From Closterium sp. NIES-65 (taxonomy: Eukaryota > Streptophyta > Zygnematophyceae > Desmidiales > Closteriaceae), in NCBI GenBank assembly GCA_948144175.1, contig CANXME010002486.1:124001-188000 (forward strand): a stretch of DNA of 64,000 bases, read 5' to 3'. Position numbers and translations under genes: made by a program. Numbering within the stretch: the stretch's first letter is position 1; each line of letters starts with the position of its first letter. This document shows, one piece after another, positions 35,615 through 48,589 of the stretch. Under the pieces are notes generated by a model. The model searched no databases and was not told the origin of the DNA. It saw only the letters and a list, made by a program, of their open reading frames with translations.

Positions 35615-35712
35615 TGTCAAACTACATATGATTTATAATTAGGTTTAGGCTTTAGTGGGGTAGCCAATGTAGGGTACAACCCCTTAGGGTTCTCATCCTC
35701 GATAGTCAAACA
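35615..35712 (+). repeat. 3' LTR of Copia-2 (end approximate)
   Basis: It begins TGTCAAACTACATATG after the same purine tract as its relatives. The body resembles other Copia LTRs here (AGTGGGGTAGCC, GGGTACAACCCC). The 3' end near 35712 is a guess. Confidence 0.6.
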
Positions 35713-36234
35713 TTCCTACCTAGGAACAGAAGCAATTGAGCTGTCAACTTCTTCTATGCTATTCAATTCTTTACTCATGTGCACTTCTTCTTGGGGGGAC
35801 CTCTGATCTGAGGCCCTAGTTCTAGTGGGACTTGTGATCTGAGGCACTAATTCTAGGAGGGACCCTTGATTTGATTCTGAGGCACTAGTTCTAGGGGGGA
35901 CCTCTGATCTGAGGCACTAGTTCTAGGGGGAACCTATGATCTGAGGCACTAGTTCTAGGAGGGACCTCTGATCTGAGGCACTAGTTCTAGGGGGGACCTC
36001 TGATCTGAGGCACTGGTTCTAGGGGAGTACGCAGGCCTATGGTTAGGTTTTGAGCTACTCTTTCACGTAAGGCCAACACCCCGATTGCACTTTTTCTTGA
36101 AAGGGTGCTCACAAAAACTATTCTTTCTAGTAAGGGTGCAAGCACAATATGGTTTTCCTACAAGTAGCTGAACATTCCATATTGGTCAAGTTGTCAGTGT
36201 TGTAGTGAATTGCGTAGAGGAATTTACGCGTATG
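35713..36234. other. Unassigned flank between Copia-2 and Gypsy-2
   Basis: This segment has no coding sequence. It holds the tandem repeat at 35785-36025 and short AAGGGTG-containing motifs that recur at 49.57-49.68 kb, on the far side of Gypsy-2. It is probably part of an older element that Gypsy-2 split. Confidence 0.4.
35785..36025. repeat. 31-bp tandem repeat
   Basis: About eight imperfect units of GGGGGACCTCTGATCTGAGG followed by CACTAGTTCTA. No protein is evident. Confidence 0.85.
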
Positions 36235-36581
36235 TGTGAGGAATTTTCTCGGCATTCCTTACGGAGCCCGACTACATCACGTACAGCAACAGCTGTTGTT
36301 CGCCCGTTACTGCTAACGGGGCTTCGCCGACTTCGCGCGCACTGTTTCACCAAATCTCGCACTGCTGGCCTGGCCGTGTCGGCCTACGCTTCGGAACTAG
36401 CCCGAGCCTCGCTCCAGCGTAGCACTAGCTAGCTCGCACGCACCACGTTACCGTTTGCATGTTTCGCATGTTCTTTTAGGGCTTAGGGTTTAGGGTTAGG
36501 GTTTAGGGTTTCGCTCACATTTTGTACTCGTTTGACACCTTAGTGCAATTCTCGCTACTTCGATTCATTGCACCTGTAACA
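36235..36581 (+). repeat. 5' LTR of Gypsy-2
   Basis: This copy of about 347 bp begins TGTGAGGAATTTTC. It differs from the 3' LTR mainly by a block of telomere-like repeats at 36475-36511. Confidence 0.85.
36475..36511 (+). repeat. Interstitial plant-type telomere-like repeat
   Basis: Tandem TTTAGGG units with some TTAGGG lie inside the 5' LTR of Gypsy-2. The corresponding place in the 3' LTR (about 48820-48845) has unrelated sequence of similar length. Confidence 0.85.
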
Positions 36582-37272
36582 CTTGGTATTCAGAGCCCCT
36601 TTCTTTCGGACCGCGTATCTCCGCACCCTAGGAAATCAACTTATGATTTTTCACTCTAAGGGACTCACGTACCTTAGCACCTAGGAGCCGCTGTCCTCGC
36701 GTTCTCTTGTAAATGCGTACAGCCACGACTGCGCCTAGACTAAGACGAGCCGACGCCCTTCGAAATGGCTGAACATATCGATGTCACGACTCTCATGCAG
36801 GAGCACTTGAACGATCTGCTGCGACAAATCCGCGAGAGCGCCGAGGAAATCGCGATGCTGACGGCAGAACGCTCGTCCCTGCAAAACGACCTCACACGGG
36901 CACAATCCCAAGCACCTGGCACCCCGATTCAGCCCGCACCACAGACATCACAGCACGGAAGTGTGGGGCAACCCGCGAGCGCCGCAAGTGATGGCGTCGT
37001 CCGCCATAACGGAGACGACGACCACGGCACGACACACCTCGACGCGACGAATGCGGCCAGGACTCAACCTCGAGTCACGGTTTCAGTGCCGGCCAGCGAA
37101 TCAACTCTTCCGTCGCAGATGCCGCTAAAGCCGCAGCGTCCGCCATGCTTTGACCCAAGTCAGCGGGGTGGTCCTACCGTTCAGGCGTGGCTCTTCACAT
37201 TGAACGTCTTCTTCGACGCGAACTACGTCTCGGAGGATGCGGCGAAGATTCGCTACGCCGTGTCGTTGCTGC

Positions 37273-37397
37273 TGTCAAACTTATATGCTATAGTCTGTGT
37301 AGGTTGTAGTGGGGTAGACTATATGGGGTACAACATTTCTAGGTTTTCCTACTTCTACCCACCTCTTTGCTAGTTCATTCATTCCTCATTCTTCACA
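37273..37397 (+). repeat. 5' LTR of Copia-4
   Basis: This 125-bp LTR runs from TGTCAAACTTATATGC to ATTCTTCACA. Confidence 0.92.
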
Positions 37398-37499
37398 TTG
37401 TATAGAGCAGGTTCCCTCGTGGGAACGCTTCTCAGGGCCCACCACTGAACTCGATCTTTTCTTCCTGCCCGAGGCGCGCCCCGTAGGCCGCCCTCACGT

Positions 37500-38290
37500 C
37501 GCGCCCTCCTAGAGGCCCCTCGCGCCACCCTTAGCAGCCCCGTCGCCATCCCTTACGGTCCCGTTGCCGTCCTTTGCGGCCCCGTCGCCGCCCCTCTAGG
37601 CCCCTCACGGCCCCTTCGCGGCCCCGTCGCCGCCCCTCTAGGCCCCGTCGCCGCCCCTCTAGGCCCCTCGCGGCCCCTTCGTGGCCCCGTCGCCGCCCCT
37701 CTAGGCCCCGTCGCCGCCCCTCTAGGCCCCTTACGGCCCCTTCGCGGCCCCGTCGCCGCCCCTATCGGCCCCGTCGCCGCCTCTCTAGGCCCCTCGCAGC
37801 CCCTTCACGGCCCCGTCGCCGCACCTAACGGCCCCGTCGCCGCCCCTATCAGCCCCGTCGCCGGCCCTCGCGGCCACGTTGCCGCCCTTCGCGGCCCCGT
37901 TGCCGCCCCTAGCGGCCCCGTCGCCGCCCTTCGCCGCCCTTCGTGGCCGCGTCGCCGCCTCTACCGGCCCCAACGCCGCCCTTCGCGGCCCCATCGCCGC
38001 CTCTACCGGCCCCGTCGCCGCCTCTACCGGCCCCGTCGCCGCCTCTACCGGCCCCTTCACCGCTGAGCCGCCCAGCAGCTAAGCCGCTGAGCCGCCAAGC
38101 CGCCCAGCAGCCGAGCAGCCCAGCAGCCGAGCTGCCCAATAGCCGAGCCGCCAAGCCGCCCAGCAACCGAGCCGCCGAGCCGCCTAGCAACCGAGCCGCC
38201 GAGTCCCCCAGCAACCAAGCCGCCGAGCCACCCAGCAACCGAGCCGCCGAGCCGCCCAGCAGCCGAGCCGCCGAGCCGCCCTGCCGTCGA
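37500..38290 (+). repeat. GC-rich tandem leader of Copia-4
   Basis: Units of GGCCCCGTCGCCGCCCCTCTA to about 38060 are followed by GAGCCGCCCAGCAACC-type units. It occupies the same position as the leaders of Copia-1 and Copia-3 but uses a different unit. Confidence 0.85.
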
Positions 38291-39149
38291 GCCGCCACTG
38301 TTCCTACCGGCGCGCCACGACCCTACTTACTCGGACTGGTGAGATCACTCCCTGCTAGACCACTGTTGTCATGGCTACCCCCAGTGTCCTTACCTTTGAT
38401 GCTGAGGGTCGTGCTGTTGACTTTGAGGTCTGGGTCGATGACCTCCAGCTGTTCCTACAATGCGATAGGACAGACGGACTCTCCCTGTTTGATCTCACCT
38501 CTGGTGCCTCCCCTGCCCCGCCTACTACTGCTGACAGCACTTTTCGCTCACAGTGGGCCACACGCGATGCTGCTGCACGTCTTGCTGTGCGTCGCCACTT
38601 ACCGACCGCTGAGCGTGCGCACTTTAGTTAGTACAAGAGTGCTAGGACCTTGTACGACGCTGTAGTTGCACGCTACTCTTCCCCTGCCACTGCTGCCCTT
38701 AGCCGCCTCATGCTGCCGTACCTGTTCCCTGACCTCGCCGCCTTTCCCACAGTCGCTGACCTCATTACGCACCTTCACACTAGGACACCCGCTACCGCGC
38801 TGCGCTTCCTGCTGAGTTCTGTGCCAAGAACCCTCCCCCCATGTACATCACCCTCTACTCAGTCACCCGACTCCCTGACTCCCTTCGCTTAGTCAGGGAC
38901 CACTTCCTCTCAGTTTGCCCCCCCACACTCACCGTTGACCTCCTAGCAGCAGAGAAGAGCATAGTCGCTGTAGGAGCCTCTCGTGGTGACCCTCGCACCC
39001 CCGTCTTTGAGGGGTGTTCCCCCTCCCCCCTCTTGCCCTCTGTTGCTTCTGCTGCTGCGGCCGACCTCGTTGGTTTCGAGTCGATCGGCGCTGCGCCTGC
39101 ACCTAGCGAGAGACGCCGCACCAGCAAGGGCAAGGGGGGCAAGGGCACT

Positions 39150-39350
39150 GGAGGGGCTGGCGGGGGCGGTGGAGGTGGTGGTGGAGGCAGTGGAGGGGGT
39201 GGGGGTTGTGGTGGGAGTGGTGGCGGGGGTGGAGGTGTCAGTGGCAGCAGTGGAGGCGGAGGAGGCGGCGGCGGTGGCGGAGGGAGCCGAGGCGACGGAG
39301 GTGGCGGAGGCGGCGGAGGTGGCGGAGGCGGCGGCGGCAGCGGTGGAGCT
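39150..39350 (+). repeat. Glycine-coding GGT/GGC run in Copia-4
   Basis: An irregular GGNGGN run encodes long glycine stretches between the gag core and the zinc-finger region. Confidence 0.85.
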
Positions 39351-42300
39351 GGTCGCGGCTCTACGCAGAGGAGTGGTTCCGGTGGTGGTCCACGCCAGCA
39401 GCAGCAGCGCGCTCGTGAGACCCCATCCCCTCAGCAGCTTCGTGAGTGGTACGCTTGGCGTCAGCGAGGTGGGGGTACTAGTCCCTGCACCTACGTCCTC
39501 CGTACAGGCGACCGTGCTGGTGAGCAGTGCGGGGGCCCGCACTCCACCCAGCGCTGCTTCGGCCGCCTGACGGATGCGTGGCGTCACGGAGATCCCTCGC
39601 TGGGGAGATCTGTCTAGGGCGGGGGTTGCTATCTTTGATCTTGATTATGATGATCTTCTTGCTGCCATGTATGCTGTGTCTAATAGTGATGAGGGTGACT
39701 GTTACCTGTGTGTTCCGCCTGACCCGGGCATTGAGGCTGCTGCTCTAGGTGCTGGTGAGGCTGCTTCCCCAGGTGCTGGTGAGTCTGCCCTCTCAGGTAC
39801 CACGTCGACTCAGGCCTTACACACCTTCACCCTTGACTCGGGTGCTTCCCGCTCCTTCTTTCGAGACCGCACCACGCTTACGCCGCTTAGTCGGCCGGTT
39901 GTAGTCTACCTGGCGGACCCCTCTAGGGGTCCTGTCCTTGCTAGCTTCTCCGCTGTCTTACCGTGTTCGGTAGCCCCCTCTGGCACCCTATCAGGTCTCC
40001 ACCTCCCCTCGTTCTCTACGAACTTGGTGAGTGGAGCTGATCTACAGGATAGGGGGATTGACCAGTTCACTCCTGCGAGTCAGCGGGTGACCCACTGCAC
40101 GTATGCTCGGACGGGCCGACACTTGGCCACGTTCACCCGTCGGCCGGGGTCAAGCCTGTACACACTTACTACTGAGTCTCCTCCAGTTGCTGAGTTTGGT
40201 CAAGTAGCTGCGTCGAGTCAGGTGTTTGCTGCAGCGTCCAGGTCTAGTCCTGAGTTTGCTCCCTGCTCGTGTCGTCTCCTGTCCCACCAGACTCTCCTTT
40301 GGCACCACCGCCTTGGTCACCCCTCCCTGCCTCGTCTCCGAGGCATGGCCTCCCGTGTCCTTGTCTCTGGTCTCCCCCGGTCTCTCCCCCCCTTACCTCC
40401 GGGGCCCGCCCCTACCTGCGTTCCCTGCGTCGAGGGGAGGCAGCGCGCCGCCCCTCACTCCTCAGAGTTTCCTCCGACAGAGGCTCCGCTGCAGACTCTT
40501 CACATGGACGTGTGGGGCCCCGCCCGCGTCCGTGGCCAGGGTCACGAGCGTTACTTCCTGTTGGTGGTTGACGACTACTCACGTTACACCACGGTGTTCC
40601 CCTTGCGCAGCAAGGGTGACGTCACTGAGGTGTTGATCGACTGAATCCGCGCAGCTCGTCTCCAGCTCAGAGAGAGTTTCGGCTCGAACTTTCCTGTTCT
40701 GCGTCTGCACTCTGACAGAGGCGGGGAGTTTTCCTCTGCCTGTCTGGGAGCCTTCTATTGTGCACAAGGCATCCGGCCTCTCCACAGCAAAATGGGATTG
40801 CTGAGCGCCGCATTGGCATGGTCATGGACATCGCTCGTACGTCCATGATCCATGCGGCTGCCCCCCATTTTCTGTGGCCGTTTGCGGTTCAGTACGCAGC
40901 GCATCAGCTCATCCTTCAGCCCCGGGTCTCCTTGCCAGAGACCTCCCCCACCTTGCGGTGGACAGGGAAGGTTGGCGATGCGTCTGCGTTTCGGGTCTGG
41001 GGGTCTCAGGAGTTTGTTCGCGACTAGTCTTCGGACAAGCTGTCCCCCCGTGGTGTTCCCTGCGTCTTCCTTGGTTTCCCCCCTAACGCGCCTGGTTGGC
41101 AGTTTTACCACCCTACCTCACGCCGTGTTCTGTCCTCCCAGGATGTCACCTTTGACGAGTCGGTGCCTTTCTACCGTCTCTTCCCCTACCGCGCTGCGCC
41201 CCTCCCCCCGTCGCCGCTCTTCCTTGCGCCAGGTCCTCCCCCGGTAGACCCCCTCCCCCCTTAGGGTCCTGCCCCGTCAGGTGTGTCCCAGGTAGACGCA
41301 GTCGAGCCTGTCGAGGTAGCTGTTGACTCTGGTGCCGCTAGAGGTGCTGAGCCTGCGGGTGCCGGGTCCGGAGTTGCTGAGCCTGGGGGTGCGGAGCCTG
41401 GGGGTGCTGGGTCTAGGGGTGCTGAGTCTTGGGGTGCGGAGCCTGGGGGTGCTGAGCCTGGGGGTGCGGAGCCTGGGGGTGCTGGGTCTACTTGTGTGGC
41501 CTCTCGCGGTGCTTCGTCGCGGCAGGAGCTACTCTCTCCGCAAGAGCTGCGCGAGTGGTTTGCCCGCCGCTGGAGCCGTGCTGCTGGAGCTGGAGGTGCT
41601 ACTGTTGCTGCTGGTCCTGGAGGTGCTCGTTCTTACGGTACTGGAGCTGGTGGAACTGGGGTTGCTGCTGGGGCTGCTGGAGTTGGTCCTGCTGGACGTA
41701 CTGCTGGAGCTGCTGGCGGTACTGGAGCTGATAGTCCTGTTGGAGTTGGTGCTGCTGGAGCTGGACCTGCTGGGGGTGTTGGCGCTGGTGGTGCTGCTGG
41801 CGCTGGTGCTTCTGAGGGTGTTGGAGTTGGCGCTGCTGAATCTGGAGGCGCTGCGCGGCCGCGGCCGTACTTCGTTCCGCTCCTTAAGCATGTTCTTGGT
41901 CTTCCGCCTTCTACCGGTCCTGCTCCTCCCTTAGAGTGTCAAACGCATGTCCAGTCGCAGTCACAGTTACAGCCCGCCTCCCCCCTTCCTGCTCCTTCTC
42001 CCTACACTGGTCCTACTAAAGGTCTTGCTGAGCGTCGTGAGCCTGCGTCTCGTCCTGCGTCGCCTGTTCGTGCTGCTCGCACTAGTGGTCGTGCTGCGCG
42101 TGCGCGTTCTCCTGCGGTCCCAGGCACACACCAGATGGCACTGCGCCCTTCCACTGCTCCTCTGTGTGTCCCGTTGCCGTCTCCTCCAGAGTCCTCTCTT
42201 CCTGCTCTTGCTGACCCAGAGTCTGACTCTCTTCGTGCTGCCTGTCCTACTGTCACGCGTCTCCTGGCCACTATTGTCACCGACCCTTCGTTTGAGTCCA

Positions 42301-44307
42301 CTGCTGCGTCTGCCCTAGTTGCTGAGCTTGTCGGCTTCGCTGCTCGCTGTCGTCTAGACTACGTTGCTAGTCTTGTTGCTGAGTCTAAGTCTGTCTGTCC
42401 TCCGTCCGTCGGGGGTGAATGTGCTCTTAGCACGGACGTCCTTGAGGACAGGCAGGAGGAGTTCCAGTGTTTTGATGCTACTTTGCCTCATCTCGTGTCC
42501 ATGCTGATTGCCCCTGAGGAAGACCCGGATGCACCAGACATCCCGACTCCTCGATCGTACGCTGAGGCGATCGAGGGTCCCTACTCCTCTCAGTGGCAGT
42601 CAGCCATGGACGCAGAGATGGCTTCCTGGAAGTCCACAGGCACCTACGTCGACGAGGTTCCCCCACTTGGGGCGAACATCGTCAGTAGCATGTGGATTTT
42701 CAGGGTGAAGCGGCCGCCGGGTTCTCCGCCTGTCTTCAAGGCGCGTTACGTGGCTCGAGGCTTCAGTCAGCGGCAGAGAGTTGACTACTCTCAGACCTTC
42801 TCTCCCATCCCGAAGATGTCCACTCTTCGGGTGCTGCTGCACATAGCCGCTCAGCGCGACTACGAGCTTCACTCTCTTGACTTCAACACAGCTTTCCTAC
42901 AGGGCAGCCTTCACGAGGAGATCTGGCTGCGCCGCCCACCTGGCTTCACTGGGTCCTTTCCTCCTCGTACCCAGTGGAGCCTGCGGCGGCCAGTCTACGG
43001 TCTCCGCCAGGCGCCTCGTGAGTGGCACGACACACTGAGGACTACACTTGTGGCTCTTGGGTTTGCTCCTTCTACAACCGGCCGGTCGTTGTTTCTGCGC
43101 ACCGACACTTCTTTGCCGCCGTTCTACATCCTCGTGTACGTCGACGACTTGGTCTTTGCCACTGCTGACACTGCTGGACTAGCCCACATGAAGTCCGAGC
43201 TGCAGAAGAGACACACGTGGGTGAACTGCGCAGCTACCTTGGCTTGCAGATCACCCGGGACAGAGCACAGCGCACCATTACCCTGACTCAGTCACACATG
43301 GTGCAGCATGTCCTTCAGCGCTTCGACTTCACGTACTCCTCGCCTCAGGCCACTCCTCTGTCTACTCGCCACTCGCTCTCAGCTCTGCCTTCGGATGAGT
43401 CCGTAGAGCCGAGTGGCCCGTACCCAGAGCTTGTTGGCTGCCTCATGTACCTGATGACCTGCACTCGACCTGACCTTGCATACCCTCTTAGCATCTTGGC
43501 ACGCTATGTTGCTCCTATGAGACACCGACCAGAGCACATGGCTGCAGCGAAGAGGGTGTTGCGCTACTTGTGCAGTACGTCGGGCATGGGGCTTGTGCTT
43601 GGAGGGCGACGTCGAGTGGTCCTCACTGGTCACGCAGACGCTTCTTGGGCTGACGACCAGGCTACGCAGTGGTCGTCACAGGGTTACACCTTCAGCCTTG
43701 GCTCCGGCTCTGTTTCGTGGCGATCTAATTGCTCGTCTTCTGTTCGCGGCTCTAGCTGTGAGGCTTAGATCTACGCGGGGGCCATGGCTGCACAGGAGCT
43801 ACGCTGGCTCACCTACCTCCTGACTGACCTCGGAGAGTCGCCTCGTTCTCCTCTAGTTCTGTACGTAGACAACAAGGCCATGCTGGCCTTGTGTCGAGAG
43901 CACAGACTGGAGCACAGAACGAAGCACATTGCTCTTCGCTACTTCCTTGCTCGTGAGCTGCAGCAGCGTGGTCAGCTGCGCCTTGCTTACGTGGCCTCTG
44001 AGGCCAACACTGCTGATATCTTTACCAAGGCACTTCCGCCTGGTGATCATCAGCGCTTCTGTACGATGCTAGGTCTTGTGCCTACTTGGCCTCACTTGCT
44101 CACTTCTTGACCTTGCGTATACTGTGATCTTTCTATACCTGCACTTGCCTGTTTACCTTTATATATGATCTTGCATGTGAACTAGCCTTGTGGCCTTGCT
44201 CTTGTGCTCGGATTGTGTGGTGACGTTGTGATCCACCCTGAGCTTGCTTTGCTTTGCTTGACTGGTCTTGTGACCTCTTGTTCTCCCCCACTTTGCCTAT
44301 GGGGGTG

Positions 44308-44432
44308 TGTCAAACTTATATGCTATAGTCTGTGTAGGCTGAAGTGGGGTAGACTATATGGAGTGCAACATTTCTAGGTTTTCCTACTTGTACCCACCTC
44401 TTTCCTAGTTCATTCATCTCTCATTCTTCACA
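44308..44432 (+). repeat. 3' LTR of Copia-4
   Basis: This 125-bp LTR matches 37273-37397 with about eight differences and is preceded by CTATGGGGGTG. Confidence 0.92.
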
Positions 44433-47400
44433 GCTGCGAGGACCCGCCATGGACTGGTGGCACGTCATCGTCACAAAGCCGGTGGACTACGCGACTCTAC
44501 CGACATGGGAAGGACAAACCAGACCCTGGGCGCCGTCGTATTTCGTGGAGGTGCCCCAGTATCGCACGTGGGACGCGTGGTGCGCAGGTCTGCGCGCTCG
44601 TTTCGAGCCAATTGCGGCTTCGATCGCAGCGCGATAGAAGCTCCGCACTTGGCGCTAACTCGGTTCCGTCCAAGATTACACGAGCGGATTTCTGGCGCTA
44701 TGCAAGCAGGTGGGATATATGCACGAGAGCGAGCGCATCGACCGCTACATCGGCGGTCTGAAGCAGGACATCGCTCAGGAAATCCAGCTCCGCGGCGTCA
44801 CGGACTTTCAAGAAATTCTCGCCATGGCGGAGAAACTTGATTTCTTCCGCCGACCGAGACCGGGGTCCTACGGAAGCAGCCATTGGGGACATCGACCTGG
44901 TGGGACGAACAAGGGCGCCAGGATACGTGCCGTCGCCGCAAATGCCGCTGCCGCACCGTTCAAAGGGCGCTGCTTTGCGTGCAATCGGCCGGAACATCGC
45001 AAGAGCGAATGCCCGGAAAACACTAAGGGAAAGGGGGAAGCTGAGCAGCAGAAACAGACCAAGCAGCAAGGATACGCTGGGAATCAGTAGCAGACGGGCC
45101 CTCTACTGACAGGTCACGCCGCTCGCCTGACCCAACCGACCCTCACCGAGTGATTGTGCCGGTTCACGCAATCGACCACACTCGGCCGAATAAGGAGGGG
45201 ACTACGGTAGACAGCCCCATACTACTTAGTGGGAAATCCGGGACGGACTTAGTTAAAATCTTCGTAGACGGGGGAGCCATCCACAGCCTCATCAACACCG
45301 CTACAGCACGAAAACTGCGACTGCCACTGAACATATGTTTACGTGATATCGACGCACGACTGATAGACGGCACGCCGATGGCAATACGGGAACGCGTAGA
45401 CCGTGTTCGGATTCGATGTGGGGGTAACTTCACGTTTAGCCAGGAAATGCTCGCAACGACCCTCGACGGAACCGATGTTTTACTCGGGTGTGATTGGTTG
45501 AAACGACACAATCCGCGAATCGGCTGGACGACGGGTGACTGGACCGTGCGAGTGAACGGTAACAACATTGCCTTACCTCGCTGGGGCTCACCTGAGTCTT
45601 CGTCGGTGCGTGTCAACGCGATCATGATGAAACGCGCCGTAGCGGCAGGAGCTGACGTGTACGCGGTCGACATTCGGGAAGCCGAGGCAGCACACAAAGG
45701 AGGGGATTTACAGAAACTGCTGACCGACGTACCGAGTGACCTGGCAGCACTGTTGAAGCGGTACAGCGACATTTTCCCTGACGATTTACCGACGGGACTG
45801 CCACCTCAGCGACCGCACGACCACATGATAGAGTTAGAACCGGGGGCACGGCCAACAGTACAGCGACAGTTCCGACTGACCCAGCCCGAACTGGACGAAC
45901 TGAGGAAGCAGCTAGATTACCTGCTCGAGAAGGAATTCATTCGCCCTAGTTCGTCGCCCTTCGCAGCATCGATACTGTTCAGACCGAAAAAAGACAGGGG
46001 ATTTCGCATGTGCATAGATTACAGAGCACTGAACAGGGTTACCATCAAATCCCGTTACCCCATCCCGCGAGCCGATGAACTGATCGACCAACTGCGCACA
46101 CCCCGGGTTTTCTCGAAAATCGACCTCCGAGGGGGTTACCGCCAGATTTGCCCTAAGACCGCATTCCGCACACGCTACGGATCCTTCGAATACACCGTCA
46201 TGCCTTTCGGAATGACCAACGCCCCCGCCACCTTTCAAATGACCATGAACGAGGCTTTCCGCCCGCTCTTAGATAAGTGCGTCATAGTATACCTGGACGA
46301 CATACTGATTTACAGCCCTGACAGAGCACAGCACTTACAGGACATCGAAGCAGTTTTTAAAATACTGAGTGAAAACTGCCTACTGACAAAAGCATCCAAG
46401 TGTGAGTTTTTACAGGACCGCCTGGAATTTTTGGGCCACGTTATTTCAGCTGGAGGAGTGGAAATAGACCCGAAGAAAATTGCGACGATTCAAGCATGGC
46501 ACGCGCCGACCAACTTGACCGAGCTGCAAATTTTTTTGGGGTTCGTCAACTACGTGCGCCGGTTCGTCCCCGACATGGCAAAGCTGACTGCCCCGTTGAC
46601 CGACCTGCTGAGGAAGGGGGTTGAGTACACGTGGGGGGAGAAAGAGCAAGCTGCCTTCTCGGCCCTCAAAAACATTTTGTGCTCACCGCCCGTGCTTCAC
46701 ATCGCCGATCCACACCGTCCGTTCGAGCTCGTCACTTACGCAAGTGACATCGCTGTGGGAGCAGTACTGTTGCAGGATTTCGGGAACGGCCTCCAGCCAA
46801 TCGCGTACGAGTCCCGCAAGCTGCACCCGCCCGAACGCAACTACCCGATACACGACCGCGAAATGTTGGCGATCGTGCACGGGTTCAAGGTTTGGCGGTG
46901 TTACCTGACTGGCGCCGACGTGACAGTACGGACAGATCACCGATCACTACAGTACTTACGCGCCCAACCGAATCTCAATCCACGACAGATTCGCTGGTTG
47001 GACTACCTCGAGTCCAACTTCCATTACACGGTTACGTACAAGAAAGGCGCATCCAACATCGCCGACGCACTCACCCGCCCTACCGCCCAACTCCACGCCA
47101 TCCTACTCGCCCAGACCAACCCGCTTTTAACAGGCCTATTCACCCACGGATACCGCACCGACCCATTTTTCACGACTGGAAATTCACAGCAATTGGCAGA
47201 AGCTAAAGGAGTTTATTACGTAAAAACAGGCACCAACCGCATCTGGGTACCCACGTACTCACTAATGAGGGAGCTGCTACTGCAGGAGGCAGACGACGGA
47301 ATTACCTCGGGACATTTTGGGGTAGAAAAAACGCGACAGCAACTGTAGCAGTATTACTACTGGCCGGAGCTGTTGATCGACGTGCAGTAGCACGTGGGCT

Positions 47401-48589
47401 CGTGCCCCACGTGTCAGGTGATGAAGAGCTCAAGGAAGCGGAAGGCGGGTCAATTGCAGCCGATACCACCGCCCGAGCGCGCCTGGCAGCAGGTTACCAT
47501 GGACTTCGTCACACGGTTACCTTCGAACCCTGGGGGTAACGACGCGGTGATGGTCGTCGTTGACAGGTCGACGAAGATGGCACACTTCGCTGCGTGCAAA
47601 AAGTCGATCTCAGCCGAGGAGACCGCTCGTCTGTTCATCGCAGCCGTTGTTCGCCTGCACGGGATACCAGCAGCGATTATCAGCGACAGGGACACGAAGT
47701 TTACCAGCAACTTCTGGAAAAATCTCTGGGAGCAGTTCGGGACCAGGCTACAGTTCAGTTCGTCGTACCACCCCGAGACCGACGGTCAACCGGAGCGGAC
47801 GAATCAGACGATGGAGCAGTTGATTCGTGCCACGTGCAACGACCCCACGACTTGGGAGCAGCAGCTGTCGCTGATCGAGTTCGCGTACAACAATGCCACG
47901 TCAGCGACGACGCAGCAGTCCCCCTTCTACCTGAACTACGGGCAAAACCCTACAGTGCCCATGATGCCGAGTCCGGACAACCCAACACCACGTGCATAGC
48001 AATTCGCCGAAATTCTGCAAGCTGCCCGCACCAGAGCCGCAGAAGCAATTAAAAAAGCGAACGTCATCGCTAAGCGCAACGCTGACCGCCACCGCCGCCC
48101 AGTCACATACCAGTCAGGGGTTTACGTACTGCTCGACACGCAAAATCTGCGACTGCCCGACGTACCAAAACTTCGACCGCGCTACTGTGGCCCATTCCAA
48201 ATCAGCCACATGATCACGCCAGTAACCGCGCACCTACTGTTACCGACCGACTGGTACATCAGCCTTTCGTTCCACATCAGCTTGCTTCGCCCATACATCC
48301 CAACCACAAGCCAACTGCCTCGCCACCGCCCGCCATCCATGAGTCGCCCTGCATCGGAGCCGATCGTCGAGCCCGAAAAAATCCTGAGCCATCGGATTCG
48401 ACACCCTACGTGAATCAAGAGGATTGAATTCCTCGTTCGCTGGAAGGATCGCACGCCAACTGAGGATAGCTGGGTGCCCCTAGCCAGCATCGAAAACCAC
48501 CCTGCCCTGCAAGTGTATCCGAGGAGCCGGGGATTCCGCGATATACACGCACTCGCGTAGCGGAGGGGGCTTCTTGAGGGGGGGGGTAG

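Larger units (their letters stand above)
25684..35712 (+). mobile_element. Copia-2, 5'-less Ty1/Copia remnant split by Copia-3 (broken)
   Basis: Left part 25684-27988: hinge repeat with GAGGSGAAGGA units (25.78-26.07 kb), reverse transcriptase (26.7-27.6) and the start of RNase H. Right part, from 35017 on: rest of RNase H to about 35.37 kb, an AT-rich tail and a 3' LTR from 35615. The front half of the element is not present, its left end abutting Gypsy-1 gag. It carries several breaks, about five. It is older than Copia-3, which sits inside it with a CAGTT target duplication at 27984-27988 and 35017-35021. Confidence 0.85.
37273..44432 (+). mobile_element. Copia-4, Ty1/Copia LTR retrotransposon inserted in Gypsy-2 gag (broken)
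   Basis: 125-bp LTRs at 37273-37397 and 44308-44432 differ by about 6 percent. The 5-bp target duplication GCTGC lies at 37268-37272 and 44433-44437. Parts: GC-rich leader (37.5-38.3 kb), gag core (FEVWVDDLQLFLQ, 38.4-39.1), glycine-rich stretch (39.15-39.35), zinc-finger region (39.5), protease (39.8), integrase (40.3-41.2), GGAEP-type hinge (41.3-41.9), reverse transcriptase (42.5-43.4), RNase H (43.4-44.1), tail and purine tract. It has roughly eight breaks. Its age lies between Copia-1 and Copia-3. Confidence 0.92.

Noticed and set aside
36475-36511. A chromosome end or telomere fusion
   Set aside because: The run is only about 37 bp and sits inside an LTR with normal flanks.
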